A stretch of 64,000 bases of DNA from Theionarchaea archaeon (GCA_018992685.1 JACVGT010000018.1:124001-188000); one strand, 5' to 3'; counted from the first letter of the stretch, positions 42,821 through 51,740 are shown. A program made the numbers and translations. The notes: generated from the letters alone by a model not told the origin.

Positions 42821-44482
42821 ATGCCTCTCATAACACTTGATAAACAGGATGTGCTTCAGCTTCTGGGAAAGACCGTATCGGATGATGATCTGGCCTACAA
42901 CATCTCCATGATGGGTACAGACCTGAGACAGGTGAAAGACACAATTGAGGTTGAAGTCTTCCCTGATCGACCTGACATGCTGTCCACGGAAGGATTCGTC
43001 ATGGCACTGGAGGGGTACCTTGGTATCAGGACAGGACTTCCAGACTTTCATGCTGCCGGCCCCAGCAATGCGAACGAATCTGAGTACTCTGCATATATTG
43101 ATGAGAAAGTGGCTACTGTGAGGCCCTATGCAGTGTGTGCTGCAATCAGGGACGTACATCTGTCTGATGGGGCAGTGAAGTCGCTGATGCAGGTTCAGGA
43201 GAAGCTGCACATAACTCACGGACGAAACAGAAAGAAGGTGGCCATAGGAGTGCACGACCTGGACAAGATAGCATTTCCCGTTACCTATACAACCCGTCCT
43301 CTGAATTTCGCGTTTGTCCCCCTGGAATGGTATACTGAATTGACCTTGAAGGAGATTCTAACCAAACACAAGAAAGGGATTGAATTCGCTCACCTGCTCG
43401 AAACCTACGCAGAATATCCTCTGTGGATTGATAAGAAGGGAACTGTCTTATCCATGCCCCCTATTATTAACTCTGAAGATACCAAAGTTGAAGAGGATAC
43501 TGAGAACCTCTTTCTGGATGTTACCGGGTACTCCCGGCTGGCTTTAGAACAGGCTCTGAACATACTGGTATGCAGTCTTGCAAGGCGGGGCGGAACCATT
43601 CACCCAGTACACGTCCATGAACAGGAAAAAGAACTCTGGTATCCTCACCTGACTCCCCAGGAAATGGAGGTTGATCTAGACTATGTCAACAGATGGCTGG
43701 GCCTCAGTCTATCCTGGGACCAGGTAAAGGGATATCTTGAACGGATGCGGTATTCACTGAAAGGACACATAGCAATGATACCACCCTACAGGGCAGACAT
43801 TCTTCACCCTGTGGATATCATAGAAGACATTGCCAAAGCCTATTGCCTAGACAAAATGGAACCTGTCATCCCAAAAGTTTCAACCATCGGTGAAGAGGAC
43901 CCTCTGGAGGTGTTTGTGAGAAAGGTTGCCTACTTGATGGTTGGATTCGGCCTGCTGGAAGTGAAGAACTATTACCTCACTTCACGGGAGTTCTTTTTGA
44001 AGACCCGGATTGGTGATGACGTTGTGGAAGTGGTAAATGCAATTACAGCTGAATACAATGTCTTGCGATCCTGGCTCCTCCCTGAGATGCTGTACACCCT
44101 CTCATCCAACAAACACCATGAATACCCGCAGAATATCTTTGAAGTGGGAGAGGTGGTGAAACCCTCTTCAAAAGCCCAGGAACGCACCAGAGAGGAATAT
44201 CATCTCGCTGTAGTGCTGTGCCATCCCAGAGCATCCTTCACCGAAGCAAAGGAAATCCTCAAAGCATTTACAAAGAATGTGCGAAACCCCTTCACTCTTG
44301 ATGTCACTGAACATCCTGCCTTTATTGAAGGACGATGCGGATCCATTATCATGGGAGAAAAAGTGGGAGTAATTGGTGAGGTAGCCCCTGAGGTCCTGCT
44401 GGCATGGGGCCTGGAAGTTCCTGCTGCATGTTTTGAGCTCGATCTGGGGAAGGTGCTTTCTGAGGTGACAGCAGTCACCTGA
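42821..44482 (+). CDS. pheT: Phenylalanyl-tRNA synthetase beta subunit, archaeal type
   Basis: A 553-aa subunit of the archaeal length, without the tRNA-anticodon fold of bacterial forms. It has the B3/B4 editing domain, which hydrolyses mischarged Tyr-tRNA-Phe, in the region around residues 90-270 (HGRNRKKVAIGVHD; GYSRLALEQALNI), then B5 and the inactive synthetase-like core (LRSWLLPEML; FEVGEVV). It is co-translated with pheS. Its 3' end overlaps the convergent zinc-ribbon gene by eight bases. Confidence 0.97.
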   Translation: MPLITLDKQDVLQLLGKTVSDDDLAYNISMMGTDLRQVKDTIEVEVFPDRPDMLSTEGFVMALEGYLGIRTGLPDFHAAGPSNANESEYSAYIDEKVATVRPYAVCAAIRDVHLSDGAVKSLMQVQEKLHITHGRNRKKVAIGVHDLDKIAFPVTYTTRPLNFAFVPLEWYTELTLKEILTKHKKGIEFAHLLETYAEYPLWIDKKGTVLSMPPIINSEDTKVEEDTENLFLDVTGYSRLALEQALNILVCSLARRGGTIHPVHVHEQEKELWYPHLTPQEMEVDLDYVNRWLGLSLSWDQVKGYLERMRYSLKGHIAMIPPYRADILHPVDIIEDIAKAYCLDKMEPVIPKVSTIGEEDPLEVFVRKVAYLMVGFGLLEVKNYYLTSREFFLKTRIGDDVVEVVNAITAEYNVLRSWLLPEMLYTLSSNKHHEYPQNIFEVGEVVKPSSKAQERTREEYHLAVVLCHPRASFTEAKEILKAFTKNVRNPFTLDVTEHPAFIEGRCGSIIMGEKVGVIGEVAPEVLLAWGLEVPAACFELDLGKVLSEVTAVT

Positions 44483-44957
44483 TTCTGGTGCCACAGAATC
44501 GGCAGAACTTGGCCGTGGGTTCTAACTCCTTGCCACACTTCTTGCAGGACAGAGATTCCTGAGGTACACGTGAGGAGATCAGTCCTTTCAATTTGTTGAA
44601 GGTGGGTTCATCAATTTCTCCCTGGGCCAGAGAGAGCCTAAGCTTCTGGAATGCTTCTTCTTCAGGCAAAGACAGAATTTCTTCTGTGAGAGATTTCTGA
44701 GCTGTGTGAGGGGAATCAGGGGACTCAACTCTTTCAGGTTCTTTACGCTCAACAGATTCCTCCCTGGATTCACCCGAACCCGTGCGGAACGCATCAATTT
44801 TCTCTGCGAGAATTTTTCTCACTTCAGTGGAAAACATGTCGGAGACAGCAGGGCGTATTTTGTCAGATACCTCCTCGATCAGTTTTTTCCTGACCTCGGC
44901 CTCCAGCAAATTCATGAACTCAGGGAGTTCAATCTCAATACACGTAGGTTCAGCCAT
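44475..44957 (-). CDS. SHOCT-like and zinc-ribbon protein
   Basis: A 160-aa protein in three parts: an N-terminal helical region, a charged linker (about residues 70-90), a short SHOCT-like helix pair (SLAQGEIDEPTFNKLKGLI, about 110-130), and a zinc ribbon CKKCGKELEP...FCRFCGTRI at the C-terminus. Such proteins are usually adaptors; the partner is unknown. A frame from 44975 exists, but the minus-strand TATA GGTTTTTATCC (about 44981-44991) lies 25-28 nt before the ATG at 44957, which is preferred. Confidence 0.65.
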   Translation of the reverse strand: MAEPTCIEIELPEFMNLLEAEVRKKLIEEVSDKIRPAVSDMFSTEVRKILAEKIDAFRTGSGESREESVERKEPERVESPDSPHTAQKSLTEEILSLPEEEAFQKLRLSLAQGEIDEPTFNKLKGLISSRVPQESLSCKKCGKELEPTAKFCRFCGTRIR

Positions 44958-45149
44958 GATGTCACTGCATGGCACAGGATAAAAACCTTTCGTAGGAACG
45001 AAGAAGGCACATATTGCTCAGAAATCAGCAAAATCGTTCAGTTGGAACCAGAAAGGAGATCAGCTGTTGTACGTATGCCTCCTGTATCATGACTGTCCTC
45101 TCAGGTTCATGACGCTGGCTACTTCATTAGCCCAACTCCTACCCAAAGC

Positions 45150-45193
45150 TTTATATAGTTTAACAATTATCACATAATAAATATCACATAATA
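45150..45193 (+). promoter_or_regulatory. Promoter with 11-bp direct repeat of HTH-opine operon
   Basis: TATA CTTTATATAGTTT (about 45149-45161) is followed by two exact copies of ATCACATAATA (45169-45179 and 45183-45193), 14 bp apart, ending just before the GTG of the HTH gene. The place suits repression, possibly by the HTH protein itself. Confidence 0.5.
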
Positions 45194-45196
45194 ATC

Positions 45197-45487
45197 GTGA
45201 TACAACAAATGACAGAGAAGGTTGAACGAGAGATGAAGATGACTACCGCTGACGTTAAGGCTCTTCCCTACGAAATCAAGCGAAATCCTACGGCTCTGCT
45301 GATTCTGCTTTATTTGGCCGAGAATGGTGGGGCCAACTCAATCTGTTTTATTGCAGGTGAAATCGGATTCACGGAAGCAGCTGTTTCAAAAAGCGCCGAA
45401 AGACTACTAAAATATGATTTGATAGAGAAATCATATGGCAAAAGTGATTTAGGCAAAAGGAAGACTTTGATCAGACTGAAAAAGTAA
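45197..45487 (+). CDS. Winged-helix transcription regulator
   Basis: A 96-aa winged helix-turn-helix protein of the MarR/ArsR type. The recognition region is IAGEIGFTEAAVSKSAERLLKYDLIEK and the wing follows at KSDLGKRKTLIRL. The start is GTG at 45197. A direct repeat in its promoter suggests self-control. It precedes the opine dehydrogenase-like gene by 25 bases in the same direction, so it probably regulates that operon. Confidence 0.75.
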   Translation: MIQQMTEKVEREMKMTTADVKALPYEIKRNPTALLILLYLAENGGANSICFIAGEIGFTEAAVSKSAERLLKYDLIEKSYGKSDLGKRKTLIRLKK

Positions 45488-45511
45488 GAATTAGTAATAT
45501 GAGGTGATAAT

Positions 45512-46585
45512 GTGATTGTAGCAATCTTGGGAGCTGGTAATGGAGGTCAGGCTCTGGCCGGATACCTCTCCCTAAAAGGATTTTCCGTAAACCTATTCAA
45601 TCGGAGTGAGAAGAGAATCAGACACATTAAGAATGATGCAGGTGTTCATATACAGGGGCTTTTTGAGGAATTTGCCCCTCTAAATATCGTTACGACTGAC
45701 ATCAAGAAAGCACTTTCTGATGCTGACCTGGTCATGGTCGTGGTACCTGCTCAGGCGCACAAGCATGTTGCAGAAATCTGTGCTCCTCATCTGGAGGACG
45801 GCCAGGTTGTTGTTCTCAGCCCTGGACGTACGGGGGGCGCTTTAGAATTCAAGAAGACGCTGGATAAGAATGGGTTCTCAAAGAGAATATACCTTGCAGA
45901 AACTCAAACCTTTTTGTTCGTGAGCCGTGTGGTGAACAACAAGGCTAGAATCACAGGCACCAAGAACTCAGTTCCTGTGGCAGCTTTCCCCGCTTCAGAC
46001 ACGGACAGGGTGATGAGTATGTTGAGACAGGTTCATCCTTCTTTCGAGAAGGCAGAGAACGTGATGGAAACAAGTCTAGCCAACATAGGGGCCATTTTCC
46101 ATCCCTCGACTATGATTCTTAACATGGGCAGAATCGAATCAAGCCAAGATTTCAGCTACTATTTTGATGGGATTACGCCTTATGTGGCACGGTTTCTTGA
46201 GCGGATCGATAAGGAGAGGCAGCGGGTTGCTCGAGCTATCGGAGTTCAGACACTGTCTGCACGCCAGTGGCTGAAGAGAGTTTACAACGCTCAGGGAGAG
46301 ACCTTGTTTGAACGCATCCAGGACAATGGAAAATATCGAGGAGTAGGGTCTCCACAAACCCCGATGCATCGATACATCATGGAAGACATACCCACAGGGC
46401 TGGTGCCCATTGCATCACTTGGTAATCATCTGGGAGTACACGCCCCGGCAATTGACAGTGTCATTGGGATCGCCACCCATCTATATGGGATTGATTTTGA
46501 AGCAAAGGGAAGGACAGTCGAGAGCCTGGGTCTCGAAGGAATGAATAGCCGGCGGATGATAGAATACGTGACAAGAGGTGCATAG
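45512..46585 (+). CDS. Opine (octopine/nopaline) dehydrogenase family protein
   Basis: A 357-aa NAD(P)-dependent dehydrogenase. The N-terminal Rossmann motif is AILGAGNGGQALAGYL; the C-terminal helical domain has IFHPSTMILNMGRIE, with the catalytic His, and GKYRGVG. The family joins an amino acid and a 2-oxo acid by reductive amination, or the reverse. GAGGTGAT then AAT precedes the GTG start. It is followed at once by a B12-binding mutase-like gene, NAD synthetase and an ATP-grasp ligase, suggesting a shared pathway for an unknown amino-acid-derived product. Confidence 0.85.
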   Translation: MIVAILGAGNGGQALAGYLSLKGFSVNLFNRSEKRIRHIKNDAGVHIQGLFEEFAPLNIVTTDIKKALSDADLVMVVVPAQAHKHVAEICAPHLEDGQVVVLSPGRTGGALEFKKTLDKNGFSKRIYLAETQTFLFVSRVVNNKARITGTKNSVPVAAFPASDTDRVMSMLRQVHPSFEKAENVMETSLANIGAIFHPSTMILNMGRIESSQDFSYYFDGITPYVARFLERIDKERQRVARAIGVQTLSARQWLKRVYNAQGETLFERIQDNGKYRGVGSPQTPMHRYIMEDIPTGLVPIASLGNHLGVHAPAIDSVIGIATHLYGIDFEAKGRTVESLGLEGMNSRRMIEYVTRGA

Positions 46586-46586
46586 C

Positions 46587-48227
46587 ATGAGAAAGAGACT
46601 ACTTGGGGCGTCAATTGGAAGTTGCATTCATGTGGCAGGGGTTTTGAATTTTTTAGACCTTGCTGAAAAGCTAGGATATCAAACAAAATATATGGGACCC
46701 GCGGTTCGTGTTGAAGATCTCGTTGACGAGATCTTAGAATCTGATCCTGACATCATTGGGGTCTCGTATCGCCTGACCCCAGAGAATGCACAGGTGCTGT
46801 TTGAAGAATTGAAGAGAAGGATAGTGCAGTACAATATACAGAACAAGAGATGGATATTCGGGGGGACCAGACCAGTGTGTATTGTTGCTGAACGCTCGGG
46901 ACTTTTTGAAAGAGCCTTTGACGGGCTATCTACCATGGAGGACGCTATTTCATACTTAAAGTGCCAGGAAGTAACCCAGGAACAAGAGTACTATCCCCAG
47001 ACATTGATTGAACGTGTTTTTCTCAAGAAACCCTTTCCCATTCTACGGCACCACTTTGGATTACCCTCGCTGGAAGAAACGATTGACGGTATTCAGACGA
47101 TTGCTGAAGCTCAGGTGGTGGATGTAATCAGCATTGCTCCTGACCAGAATGCGCAGGAGAGCCTATTCCGTCCGGAAGAGATGACAGAAGAAACAGGTTC
47201 TGGAGGCGTTCCCTTCCGCAGTAAGGAAGATCTTGCGAGGATGTACAGGGCTTCCAGACGGGGGAACTACCCCCTCTTGCGATGCTATAGCGGGACGCGG
47301 GACCTGGTCAAGATGTCAGAGCTTCTCAAGGAATCGATCAACAATGCATGGACTGCCACTCCTTTGACCTGGTACAGTGTACTGGACGGAAGAAGTTGCA
47401 GGCCTTTGAAGGAAGCCATTTCCGAGAATCAGAAGAATATGACGTGGAATGCAGAAAGAGGAATTCCTGTGGAGGTTAATGAAGCCCATCAGTGGTCACT
47501 GAGAAACGCTCATGATGCTCTGGCTGTTGTCATGGCCTACCTTGCTGCCTACAACGCAAAGAAGATGGGTGTATCAACCTATGTGGCGCAATACATGTTC
47601 AACACGCCCCTGGGGACATCTCCTTTGATGGATGTGGCCAAGATGCTTGCCAAGATTGAACTGATCGAATCTCTACACGATCAAACGTTCACTTCGCTTC
47701 GACAGGTGCGGGTGGCTGGACTGCTGAGTTATCCTGTGGACACAGACTCTGCCATAGGGCAGCTCGCCTCTGCAGTCAATATAGGAATGAGCATTCACCC
47801 TGATATTGTACATGCTGTATCATACAGTGAAGCAGATCATGCAGCAACCTCTGAGGACGTTATCAGGACTTCGAAGATTGCAAAACGTGTTATCCAGAAC
47901 TGTCTCATGGGCATGCCCGATGCAGCGTCTGACCCCAGAGTGATTCAGAGAAAGAACCAGTTGGTAGAGGAAGCTCAGATCCTCCTTAATGCCATCAGGA
48001 CTCTGGGGGACAGTGTCAGAGAATCGTTCACTGATCCACGGGTTCTGGAGGAAGCTGTGAGAAGTGGGCTGCTCGATGCTCCTCAGTTGAAAGGCAATCC
48101 CGTTGCTAAAGGTGAAATCGAAACACAGATGGTCAATGGGGCATGCTATGCCGTGAATGGGGATCAAATCATGACAGAATGGGAGCGAACAGAAAGACTG
48201 ATGGAGGATGTTATTCGTGAATATTAA
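46587..48227 (+). CDS. B12-binding mutase-like protein (glutamate mutase E-like)
   Basis: A 546-aa protein with an N-terminal cobalamin-binding fold: SIGSCIHVAG in the place of the DxHxxG motif, then DIIGVSYRLTPE and WIFGGTRP. The His ligand is kept but the Asp is Cys. The remaining 400 residues resemble the barrel of glutamate mutase subunit E (YSGTRDLVKM, NNAWTATPLTWYSVLDGRS, QYMFNTPLGTSP). Glutamate mutases usually have the two parts as separate subunits; here they are fused. GAGGTG lies before the ATG at 46587 (GTG at 46578 is the alternative). A carbon-skeleton rearrangement of an amino acid is inferred. Confidence 0.75.
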   Translation: MRKRLLGASIGSCIHVAGVLNFLDLAEKLGYQTKYMGPAVRVEDLVDEILESDPDIIGVSYRLTPENAQVLFEELKRRIVQYNIQNKRWIFGGTRPVCIVAERSGLFERAFDGLSTMEDAISYLKCQEVTQEQEYYPQTLIERVFLKKPFPILRHHFGLPSLEETIDGIQTIAEAQVVDVISIAPDQNAQESLFRPEEMTEETGSGGVPFRSKEDLARMYRASRRGNYPLLRCYSGTRDLVKMSELLKESINNAWTATPLTWYSVLDGRSCRPLKEAISENQKNMTWNAERGIPVEVNEAHQWSLRNAHDALAVVMAYLAAYNAKKMGVSTYVAQYMFNTPLGTSPLMDVAKMLAKIELIESLHDQTFTSLRQVRVAGLLSYPVDTDSAIGQLASAVNIGMSIHPDIVHAVSYSEADHAATSEDVIRTSKIAKRVIQNCLMGMPDAASDPRVIQRKNQLVEEAQILLNAIRTLGDSVRESFTDPRVLEEAVRSGLLDAPQLKGNPVAKGEIETQMVNGACYAVNGDQIMTEWERTERLMEDVIREY

Positions 48228-48993
48228 TGCAGAATTACTGAAAGAACACCTGATTGACTTTATCAGTGGCGAAGTGGCCAAATCTCCCTTCGACAAGGTT
48301 GTTATCGGTATTTCGGGAGGGATCGATTCTGCTGTGGTTGCATACTTGGCCGCTGAAGCCTTGGGAAAAAGGAATGTCATTGGAATCTTAATGCCGTACA
48401 GGACAATGTCTGAAGAGAACAAAGAGGATGCGTCAGCTGTTATTGACGATCTGGGAATACCTTATGTTGAGGTGGATATTTCTCCCATGGTGGACGCTTT
48501 CAAAGTCCTGGTAGATGACACCGACAAGAGACGACTTGGGAGCAAAATGGTCAGAGAACGTATGAGCATTCTGTACTACTATGCAGACAGGTATAAGGCT
48601 GCAGTCTTGGGAACTAGCAACAAGTCTGAAGACCTCTTGGGATATTTCACCAATCATGGAGATTCTGCCTGGGATATTAACCCAATCTCGGGATTATTCA
48701 AGACTCAGGTTATCATGCTAGGTCTGGAACTGGGAGTTCCTGAACGTATTGTGGAGAAGAAGTCAACTGCTGATTTCTGGGTCGGTCAGACAGATGAGGA
48801 GGAATTCGGATTCACCTATTTCGAAGCCGACACCATACTGCATCAGATTGAGAAAGGATATTCCGCAGAAGACCTGGTAGACATAGGACTTGATGAACAG
48901 GTAGTCAGGAAGGTTCTTGAAAGAGTGGATAAAACTGCCCACAAGAGAGTTCCTCCTTCGATACCACAATTGCCTCGTGAGGTACTCAGATGA
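48208..48993 (+). CDS. nadE: NAD+ synthetase, ammonia-dependent
   Basis: A 261-aa N-type ATP pyrophosphatase. GISGGIDSAVV is the ATP loop; GTSNKSEDLLGYFTNHGD and STADFWVGQTDEEEFG are typical of NadE. It makes NAD from deamido-NAD, ATP and ammonia; there is no glutaminase domain. It overlaps the mutase-like gene by 20 bases; a GTG start at 48217 has better spacing from the GGAGG at 48202-48207 than the ATG at 48208. In this operon it may simply supply NAD, or its product pathway may use a similar amidation. Confidence 0.93.
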   Translation: MLFVNINAELLKEHLIDFISGEVAKSPFDKVVIGISGGIDSAVVAYLAAEALGKRNVIGILMPYRTMSEENKEDASAVIDDLGIPYVEVDISPMVDAFKVLVDDTDKRRLGSKMVRERMSILYYYADRYKAAVLGTSNKSEDLLGYFTNHGDSAWDINPISGLFKTQVIMLGLELGVPERIVEKKSTADFWVGQTDEEEFGFTYFEADTILHQIEKGYSAEDLVDIGLDEQVVRKVLERVDKTAHKRVPPSIPQLPREVLR

Positions 48994-49940
48994 AGGTCGG
49001 AATTGTGTACAGCCAGAGGTGCATAGAACGATTGGAGAAAAAAATCTATGCTGATCACCCCGAAATGAAGGGAAGAACACTCCAGGCTATCTACAGGGCG
49101 CTGGACGACGTGTCCGAGCCAGAGTTCATAAACGAAGATGGAGCTATTATCCCTGCTTTGAGGAGGATGGATGCAGTATTCAACTTGAGCACAGGTTTGA
49201 GAGGAGAAAGCAGGCAGGCACACATTCCAGCCCTTCTGGAACGACTGGAAATACCCTATACGGGATCAGGAGTCCTGACGCATGCGATGGGGCTGAACAA
49301 GCCGAAATCTAAGGAAGTTTTCATAGCCAATGGTGTCCCAACCCCTCCCTTCGAGATTCTGGATACCCTTCAGATAACCCGTAAGGATCTTGATGGCATA
49401 GATTTCCCAATGGTGTTGAAACCCACGAATGGAGGTTCCAGCCGAGGCGTAAGAATAGCGGACTCCCTTACCCAGTTGAAAAAGGCGGTCAGAGAGGCTA
49501 TTCCCAAGTACGGCAGAGTGATGATTGAGCCTTTCGTCGAGGGAAGGGAACTAACAGTGGGGATTCTGGGAAATGAATCACCAGACGTACTTCCCATTTT
49601 GGAAACTGATTTTGAAGATCTTGATACAGTCGTTTACAATTTTGAAGTGAAAGCACGCATCGGGTATACCACAGAACATACATTCCCGGCTCAATTGACT
49701 CCTCAAGAGAGAGAAACAGTGTGTCAGGTGGCGATGAAGGCATACAGAGCGCTCCTCTGCAGGGATTATGCCCGTGTCGACATCCGGTTAGAGGACGGCG
49801 TCCCGTACGTACTTGAGATTAACACGCTTCCTGGACTCTACGTTGACTACAGTGCGATCCCCACCATGGCCCGAGTACGGGGATTGCCCTTTGAAACACT
49901 CATCAGAAGAATATACTTGTATGCTATGGAGCGCGAATGA
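48990..49940 (+). CDS. ATP-grasp ligase, D-Ala-D-Ala ligase-like
   Basis: A 316-aa ATP-grasp enzyme. VLKPTNGGSSRGVRI is the ATP-binding loop, EPFVEGRELTVGI the central strand pair, and EINTLPGL the metal site, all as in D-alanine-D-alanine ligases. No other cell-wall gene is nearby and most archaea lack peptidoglycan, so the enzyme probably links other amino or carboxylic acids. Its ATG overlaps the nadE stop as ATGA. It is the last gene of the opine/mutase operon and is the likely product-forming ligase. Confidence 0.88.
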   Translation: MKVGIVYSQRCIERLEKKIYADHPEMKGRTLQAIYRALDDVSEPEFINEDGAIIPALRRMDAVFNLSTGLRGESRQAHIPALLERLEIPYTGSGVLTHAMGLNKPKSKEVFIANGVPTPPFEILDTLQITRKDLDGIDFPMVLKPTNGGSSRGVRIADSLTQLKKAVREAIPKYGRVMIEPFVEGRELTVGILGNESPDVLPILETDFEDLDTVVYNFEVKARIGYTTEHTFPAQLTPQERETVCQVAMKAYRALLCRDYARVDIRLEDGVPYVLEINTLPGLYVDYSAIPTMARVRGLPFETLIRRIYLYAMERE

Positions 49941-50153
49941 CCTGAGTTCTCGCTCGAGGAACAATGCCAACCAGAGAGTGTCACACAAGTCCTGAGTTCT
50001 CTGGCTGCTTGTTCTCACCTGTACAAAGTTAAAACCCTGAAACCAGTCTTCTTCTTGAGGTCAGACTCATGGTTGTGACGGAGATAGTCTCCTGCACTCG
50101 GCAATTTCGTGTCGCCAAACAGGATCTGAGGTAATGTACCATTCTGGTGTCGT

Positions 50154-50786
50154 CTACGCCAATTTTCTGGCCTTCGAGACCCTGAATACGTCAGCATTAC
50201 ATCCTTGGGCTCTGCACTCAATTTCCTCCACTGTATGAGGATGACCTGTGATCCACTCCACCAATCCATAGAGAAGTCCAGCATAGATATTGCATACAGG
50301 AGACTGGGAGACTAATCCTTCGCTTTCGGTGCTGCTCTTTTCGATGATCAGAAAGTGATCTTCTTCCTCCCTGACCTCAATGCGCGGCCTGTGTTCAGAG
50401 GGCAATCTTTTCTCTGATTCTTCTGCGTATTTTTCCAGAGCAAGACGCATTCTTCTGTTCTCTGGCAGAAGGTGTGATGCTGCAAGAAGTGCTTTTGCCA
50501 TTGTACCTGCCTCCACGACTCCTACCCGCACAAATTCGCGGCCAGCTCTGAACTGGAGGGCGCGAGCACCCTTCTCACCAAACAGCTCAGTCAGGCCTGC
50601 TACTAGGCTCCGAACGTCCTGCAGAGGGATTTCTATGCCATCATTCTGGGGAGGCAATTCCTCAATGTATTTCTGCAGGCGGGCGAAGTTAAGAATCGAT
50701 TTCAGTCCGCCTGGGCCAACAGTATTCTCCAATGTCTCTAGGAAGATTCTCATTGTGAGATTGTCCATTTTTCGCTCATCAGACAT
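50154..50786 (-). CDS. V4R-like sensor domain protein, copy 2
   Basis: A 210-aa paralogue of the protein at 11897-12538, less than half identical by eye. It shares ELFGEKGARAL, VCNIYAGLL and VEEIECRAQG...VFRVSK. A cysteine is present at the end of this motif (QGCNADVF) where copy 1 has Asn-Pro. GGTGGTATC precedes the ATG. It follows its own roadblock gene by 47 bases. No GTPase is present in this second cluster. Confidence 0.62.
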   Translation of the reverse strand: MSDERKMDNLTMRIFLETLENTVGPGGLKSILNFARLQKYIEELPPQNDGIEIPLQDVRSLVAGLTELFGEKGARALQFRAGREFVRVGVVEAGTMAKALLAASHLLPENRRMRLALEKYAEESEKRLPSEHRPRIEVREEEDHFLIIEKSSTESEGLVSQSPVCNIYAGLLYGLVEWITGHPHTVEEIECRAQGCNADVFRVSKARKLA

Positions 50787-50833
50787 GATACCACCAATTT
50801 GAACATGAATCCTCTCATTCTGACTGTTCTGGT

Positions 50834-51205
50834 CTACACCAGCTTCGCTACCTCTTCTGCCGTTCTCTTCATGTCCAGGAAGACCAGCCCCAACTTGGCG
50901 TCTTTTCTTGCCAGTGCAGTCAGGACGGCATTCTCACCTGATGCCATTAGCACCACATACCCGTTCTCTCCCTTAACATAGACTTCTGAGAGGTCTCCCC
51001 TTGCTAGCTCATTTGCTGTCCTCTCTCCCAATGATAACATGGCAGCAGACATAGCAGCAACTCGGTCCTCTTCCACATCTCGGGGTAGAGCGGATGCTAT
51101 CATCAATCCATCCACAGAAACGACGGCAGAAGCTTCAATGTCAGGTGTTGTAGCTTCCAAATCTTTTAGAAGGTCTGTGAGAGCTTCAGTTTTGGGTCTT
51201 GCCAT
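50834..51205 (-). CDS. Roadblock/LC7 domain protein, copy 2
   Basis: A 123-aa MglB-like roadblock protein nearly identical to the one at 12547-12921: only about six differences over 117 aligned residues, by eye. GGTGA lies seven bases before the ATG at 51205; a GTG at 51214 is less likely. It is paired with a V4R-like gene just as in copy 1. Presumably both roadblock proteins can bind the same GTPase (10388-10918). No clear TATA is seen; an 8-bp inverted repeat lies upstream (51248-51297). Confidence 0.86.
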   Translation of the reverse strand: MARPKTEALTDLLKDLEATTPDIEASAVVSVDGLMIASALPRDVEEDRVAAMSAAMLSLGERTANELARGDLSEVYVKGENGYVVLMASGENAVLTALARKDAKLGLVFLDMKRTAEEVAKLV

Positions 51206-51740
51206 TCTTGTCACCTTTTTTCTTTCTCATTTGAATTGAGATCAGGTTGTGACAGTAGTCTTTTTGACAGAGCCAGGGTAGTCAACTATCTGTCACAGCC
51301 ACTTCCTACCTATGCTCTCATTGTATATGAATCCTGTTTTTCGTTATTCAAGCAACTTTTCCAACCTTTTTCTGCAGAGATACGTATGTCACTTCATATC
51401 AATGGTAGAGCCAACTCTATCACAATACAGGCAAACTAAGCTCAGCATTTGAACGTGTCAGTTACATCATCAATTGCCTGAACATACTGTGATTTCACAC
51501 TTCCTTGTTCAAATGGAGTTGAAAGGTGAGAGACATCCATGTAAAATGAAGATTCCAAAATGCTGAAACAGAACCCTGGTAAGCTCTCATGGCGGCAAAA
51601 TGGCACATATTAGTGAGATCGAAAAGCCAGATGTCTACGAAAGGGCAACAGCCAGTATTGGCACACGACTGGTAGACAAGTCATGAAGGGTATCATTTAA
51701 ATTGTGGCGATCAATAGTCAAGCTGTTAGGAGGTCTAACT
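51206..51740. other. Spacer with inverted repeat and a possible gene remnant
   Basis: TGTGACAG (51248-51255) and CTGTCACA (51290-51297) form an inverted repeat. A 28-aa frame at 51600-51686, beginning MAHISEIEKPDVYERA, resembles the N-terminus of MoaC-like proteins but stops at once and may be a remnant or chance. TATA ATCATTTAAATT (about 51692-51703) is the promoter of the alcohol dehydrogenase gene. Confidence 0.3.

Noticed and set aside
47820..48422. 200-aa minus-strand frame across the mutase/nadE junction
   Set aside because: Antisense to two well-supported genes.
51236..51439. 67-aa plus-strand frame upstream of the alcohol dehydrogenase
   Set aside because: TTG start, no ribosome site, no recognisable features.
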